From Roseibacillus ishigakijimensis (lineage in GTDB: Bacteria; Verrucomicrobiota; Verrucomicrobiia; Verrucomicrobiales; Akkermansiaceae), in assembly GCF_016595415.1 (NCBI RefSeq), contig NZ_JAENIO010000021.1, forward strand, positions 1 to 64,000: 64,000 bases of DNA. The letters are read 5' to 3'. Below, piece by piece: positions 60,862-64,000 of this stretch (within the stretch, counting starts at the first letter, position 1; the number at the start of each line of letters is the position of its first letter). The notes below the pieces were generated by a model, which was not told the origin of the DNA, searched no databases, and worked only from the letters and a program-made list of their open reading frames with translations. The position numbers were made by a program, and so were the translations under genes.

Positions 60862-61785
60862 ATGATGGTTTCTTCCCGCCCGATTTTCAGTTTTCTCCTC
60901 GCTGGTTTCCTTTCTGTTTCCTCGGCTCCGGCACAGTCCTCAGCCCTGTCAGAGGGCGATCGACAGGCTTTGTTGGAGAGGCTTAGGGAGATTCAAGAAG
61001 GGGCCGAAAGCCGCATCAAAAAACTGCGCGCCGCTGCTTACGACACTTTTGGCTCGGCGGCGCAAGATGAAGCCAAGACTCATGATCTTTATCTCAACTG
61101 TGTGGAGAAAGTTCAGTTTGGAGATGAGGAAACGGGAGCCCGCGACTTCCGGGAATGGAAGCGCCAGCACAAGGAGCGCACCGATACCAAGGAGTTTCGT
61201 CGCGCCTTGCGCCATCAGTTGCGTTGGTTGCTCCTCTGCATGGAGGTTGGTGATCTGGATCAGGAGGAAGACCGCGACTATGCCTCCCGAGTGCTCTCCA
61301 CAATCGATGGTATTCTCGCTGATGAGGACTTGGGGCGGAGGGAAGTCGCCTTGCTCAAGAACTCGGTCGGGGCTTCCGTCTTTGCCCAAGCTTACGAGAT
61401 TGAGATGCCGGAAGAATGGCCCACCGCGCCACTCAATTTGAAGACTGTCTACGAAGAAGCTCTCTTGCCGCCTCTGCGGGGAGCACGCAATGCCGATGGC
61501 TTTCGCAATGCCTGGGCCCGCTGGATCAGCCAGGAGGCACGCCTGCTGGAGATTTTGGCCGGAGACGAGGACGAGGAGCAGGAAGAAGCTCAGAAAAAAT
61601 TCTACCTCGAGGATAGACCCCAAATGCTTTGGGAGTTGGAAAAAGAAATCTTCGAGATGGGCGATGAGCGGGGGGCTGCACTGGCCATGCTCAAGCATCT
61701 CGATAGCTATCGGGGCCATCCCAAGGAAGAGGAGTGGACGGAAGAATTCCTCGGGATGCTGCAACCTACGGTGATCGTGGAATAG
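60862..61785 (+). CDS. Secreted protein of unknown function
   Basis: A 307-residue exported protein with signal peptide FSFLLAGFLSVSSAPAQS. The mature part is almost entirely helical and charged, rich in Glu, Arg and Lys, with RIKKLRAAAYDTFGSAAQDE and a long Glu/Asp-rich stretch DEDEEQEEAQKKF. No known family or catalytic motif is seen. It is followed by 470 bases without a gene. A start 3 bp later (second Met) is equally possible. Confidence 0.72.
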   Translation: MMVSSRPIFSFLLAGFLSVSSAPAQSSALSEGDRQALLERLREIQEGAESRIKKLRAAAYDTFGSAAQDEAKTHDLYLNCVEKVQFGDEETGARDFREWKRQHKERTDTKEFRRALRHQLRWLLLCMEVGDLDQEEDRDYASRVLSTIDGILADEDLGRREVALLKNSVGASVFAQAYEIEMPEEWPTAPLNLKTVYEEALLPPLRGARNADGFRNAWARWISQEARLLEILAGDEDEEQEEAQKKFYLEDRPQMLWELEKEIFEMGDERGAALAMLKHLDSYRGHPKEEEWTEEFLGMLQPTVIVE

Positions 61786-62257
61786 AGCAAGGTCCCTGCT
61801 TGTCGGGCCTCCGGGTGGGAAGGCCCTCGAAAAAAGAAATGAGAGGCTCGCATGGCGGCAGTCCGTTTCCACAAAAACCCATAAAAGTGAAAACGGACTG
61901 CAAACCAAAAAAGCGATTGCGAGCGGGAGACTCTTGCCAGTCTCGCCAGCTGTGCAAACAACTGGACAGGGAGATAGCCGGGGAAGGACCGGGGAACAAG
62001 AATTGACGAAGTCACTCAGTTGATTCCGCCTCTTTTTGTCAAAAGAGCGAGAGTCTACCGATGAGGGATTCCAGCGGGCAAATCGGCTCGTGATTCATTA
62101 ACCCTGGTGCAAGACAGGGGAGAGGTGGGTGCGACTTTTTTCAGTTCCTGACCAGAATGAGGTTAAAACCCCGGGTGCGAAACGGTGGGCTTTGTCGCGG
62201 CGCACAAGTCGTCAACCAGCATGGCTTCATTTGGCCAGAGAAAATCTGGGCTTGCGA
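61786..62257. other. Intergenic region with strong inverted repeats
   Basis: No gene is supported in these 472 bases. A 15-bp stem with one mismatch joins GCAGTCCGTTTCCAC (61858-61872) to GTGAAAACGGACTGC (61887-61901). Shorter repeats are GGGCCT/AGGCCC at 61805-61826 and CTCTTTT/AAAAGAG at 62030-62047. None is followed by a clear T tract. The first may end transcripts from the gene upstream or fold as a small RNA element. Confidence 0.5.
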
Positions 62258-63571
62258 TTAGCCTCGGCGGGAAGAGGATGGGCTCGAGCGCTGATTGCGT
62301 CGTCCTCCCGAATTGTCGCCGCCACCGCGTCGTCCCCGTCGCCGGTTGCCATTGCCGCCGCGCCGGTTTTGAACCCCGCCATTGGCTCGGGTGCCCCCTC
62401 CTTTGCCCATGGCATGTTTGCCCGCGAGGCTGTCCCAGTGCCATTCGTGGTCGGACTTGACGGTGATGCGCTGCTTGATGAGTTTTTCCACATCGGTGAG
62501 CAAGGCGCAGTCGTCTTCCGCACAGAAGGAAACGGCCCGCCCGGTGGCGTCTGCCCGGCCGGTGCGGCCAATGCGGTGGACATAGGCCTCCGGTTCTTGG
62601 GGGAGGTCGAAGTTCACTACCAGGGTCACGGCCTTGACGTCCACGCCCCGGGCGGCCACGTCGGTGGCCACCAACACGGGGAGCTTGCCCTCGCGGAATT
62701 TATTGAGCGTGCGTTCCCGCTGGGCTTGCGAGCGGTTGCCGTGGATGGCCTCGGCCTCAAAGCCCTGGGCCGTAATCGCTTTGGCCAGCTTGTTAGCCCC
62801 GTGCTTGGTGCGGGAAAACACGATGGTGAGCTCGCCTGCCTTTTGCTCCGAGAGCAAGGAGGTGAGAAGTTTTTTCTTATTTTCCCCGGCCAAAAAGCAG
62901 ACGGAATGGTCGACATTCTCCGCCGTGGTGGTCTTGGGCTCGATGGTCACCGTGGCGGGATTGCGCAGGATTTCGTGGGCCAGCTTCACGATGTTGGGGG
63001 CGAGGGTGGCGGAGAAAAAGAGGGACTGGCGCTTCTTGGGCAGAGCGGCGACCACTTTTTGCACATCGCGCAGGAAGCCCATGTCGAGCATGCGATCCAC
63101 CTCGTCGAGCACGAAGAAGTCCACGTGGGAAAGATCGATGTAGCCTTGGCTCATGAGGTCGAGCAGGCGGCCGGGGCAAGCCACCAGAATGTCGACACCC
63201 TCACGCATGGCCTTAACCTGCGGGTTTTGGCCCACCCCGCCGTAGATGAGGGTGTGCTTGAACTCGAGGTGCTGGCCGTAGGTTTCCATATTCTTGCCCA
63301 CCTGGGTGGCGAGCTCGCGGGTCGGGGTGAGTACGAGAACGCGGGCTGCCTTTCGTCGCCGGGGCTTGGGCGACTCGTGCAACAAGTGCAGGATGGGGAG
63401 AGAAAAAGCGGCTGTTTTTCCGGTTCCAGTCTGCGCGCAGCCTAGCAGGTCGCGGCCTTTGAGAAGAATCGGAATGGATTGCTCCTGAATGGGGGAAGGA
63501 TGGGTGTAGCCGCGTTCTCGCAAGGATTGTTGAAGAGGCGCGGCGAGGGGGAGGTCTGCAAAGGTAGTCAT
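62258..63571 (-). CDS. DEAD-box ATP-dependent RNA helicase (RhlE-like)
   Basis: A 437-residue RNA helicase. Motifs: Q motif (PSPIQEQSIPILL), AQTGTGKT (residues 46-53), LTPTRELATQV, DEVDRMLDMGF (DEVD replaces DEAD), FFSATLAPNI, and the second domain ending YVHRIGRTGRADATG. The C-terminal 60 residues are Gly/Arg-rich with repeated RRG/RGG-like segments, an RNA-binding tail. It probably remodels ribosomal or structured RNA. It ends 470 bp from the secreted-protein gene. Confidence 0.93.
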   Translation of the reverse strand: MTTFADLPLAAPLQQSLRERGYTHPSPIQEQSIPILLKGRDLLGCAQTGTGKTAAFSLPILHLLHESPKPRRRKAARVLVLTPTRELATQVGKNMETYGQHLEFKHTLIYGGVGQNPQVKAMREGVDILVACPGRLLDLMSQGYIDLSHVDFFVLDEVDRMLDMGFLRDVQKVVAALPKKRQSLFFSATLAPNIVKLAHEILRNPATVTIEPKTTTAENVDHSVCFLAGENKKKLLTSLLSEQKAGELTIVFSRTKHGANKLAKAITAQGFEAEAIHGNRSQAQRERTLNKFREGKLPVLVATDVAARGVDVKAVTLVVNFDLPQEPEAYVHRIGRTGRADATGRAVSFCAEDDCALLTDVEKLIKQRITVKSDHEWHWDSLAGKHAMGKGGGTRANGGVQNRRGGNGNRRRGRRGGGDNSGGRRNQRSSPSSSRRG

Positions 63572-64000
63572 ATTGAACGTAAAAGCCCGGTCTTCTCTCC
63601 CTGGGGGAGGGGGGCAGGGTTCGATGATGGTTGGGTGTTGATCCGAAAACCCACTATCATCGAAGAAGAAGGATGCGGCTGATCCGGAAACTGGATCGAG
63701 GCGGTAATCAGCACCGCCGCGCCTCCCTTACGAGGGGCTCGGCCCTTTGGCAAGGGAAATGAAGGCTGCAGCAACTCGACCCGGCAAAGTGGAATTTCTA
63801 AAACTCGGCGGAAGCACGACAAATCTTGGAAGTGGCTCCCCGCCCAGCCATCGCTTGGCTGAGCACGCGAATTTTTCCAGAACACAAGTAGGAGTCCCCG
63901 AGGCCCCTCTGGCCGAACGGCTCCGCTACGGAAGTGGCACTATCCCCCACGTCAATCCTGCTCCTTTCATCGTTGAAGAACGCGACTAGGATAAGGCCAC
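63572..64000. other. Intergenic end of window
   Basis: No gene can be supported to the window end. The stretch starts with a Pro/Gly-like GC-rich repeat zone (CCCTGGGGGAGGGGGG) and includes an imperfect 14-bp inverted repeat, CGATGATGGTTGGGT (63622-63636) with ACCCACTATCATCG (63649-63662). An 80-codon open frame at 63747-63989 lacks any recognised family and a ribosome-binding site, so I do not call it. Confidence 0.5.

Noticed and set aside
63747-63989. 80-codon open frame near the window end
   Set aside because: No family resemblance, no ribosome-binding site, starts in a repeat-rich zone.

Overview
The window is 64 kb of dense, GC-rich bacterial chromosome with about 60 protein genes, two tRNA genes and no rRNA, CRISPR array or complete insertion sequence. 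Gene content fits a free-living Gram-negative bacterium of the Verrucomicrobiota. It has outer-membrane lipid and metal transport systems, a large secreted protein with LamG and thrombospondin-type-3 calcium repeats, an L,D-transpeptidase lipoprotein, and several small conserved proteins of the kind seen in that phylum. This placement is inferred from gene content; no marker phylogeny could be run.

Layout. 0-2.3 kb: an intergenic direct repeat, then glmM and a stand-alone left-handed beta-helix acetyltransferase (amino-sugar precursors). 2.4-5.9 kb: the large secreted repeat protein. 6-10 kb: tRNA-Pro, argC-argJ (arginine synthesis) and a lysine 2,3-aminomutase. 10-17 kb: winged-helix regulator, trhO, dps, an ABC-type ATPase, glycyl-tRNA synthetase, ferritin, tRNA-Leu and an SRAP protein. 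16.5-26.6 kb: a lipoprotein and ion channel pair, rpmB, a lone nuoA, ruvA, an exo-type metallo-beta-lactamase protein, nadA, an intergenic cluster of DnaA-box-like sequences, an M48 protease, rpsP, rplT and rpmI. 27-34.7 kb: hemL, murI, dnaX-ybaB, a cellulose-synthase-like glycosyltransferase, an L,D-transpeptidase and rpsT. 34.8-38.4 kb: a translationally coupled pqiA-pqiA-pqiB-pqiC lipid-transport operon. 38.5-43.1 kb: an alanine/sodium symporter with an inserted SH3-like segment, a UvrD/PcrA helicase, and msrA. 43-50 kb: a membrane-anchored hypothetical, the glpF-glpK-glpD glycerol operon and a basic-secretory-protein-like peptidase. 50.4-58.1 kb: a six-gene metal-efflux block (CDF transporter, His-rich proteins, CusABC-like RND pump). 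58-64 kb: an esterase, a secreted PD-(D/E)XK-like protein, a YhaM-like nuclease, a secreted hypothetical and a DEAD-box RNA helicase.

The most notable observation is msrA at 42415-43143. Its catalytic cysteine codon is an in-frame TGA, so the conserved GCFWG motif reads G-TGA-F-W-G. The family sequence continues in the same frame on both sides. A stem-loop with a four-base AGUU apical loop begins right after the TGA, at the place and with the loop composition expected of a bacterial SECIS element. TGA is an ordinary stop codon in neighbouring genes. I read this gene as a selenocysteine-containing methionine sulfoxide reductase A, which a standard gene caller would truncate to an inactive fragment.

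Other points worth a second look are the DnaA-box cluster at 23.8-24.2 kb, mutually exclusive pairings upstream of rpmI, a split PqiA, the SH3-like insertion in the symporter, His-rich extensions throughout the metal island, a PD-(D/E)XK-like protein with a signal peptide, and a duplicated unnamed domain in the 1157-residue secreted protein.
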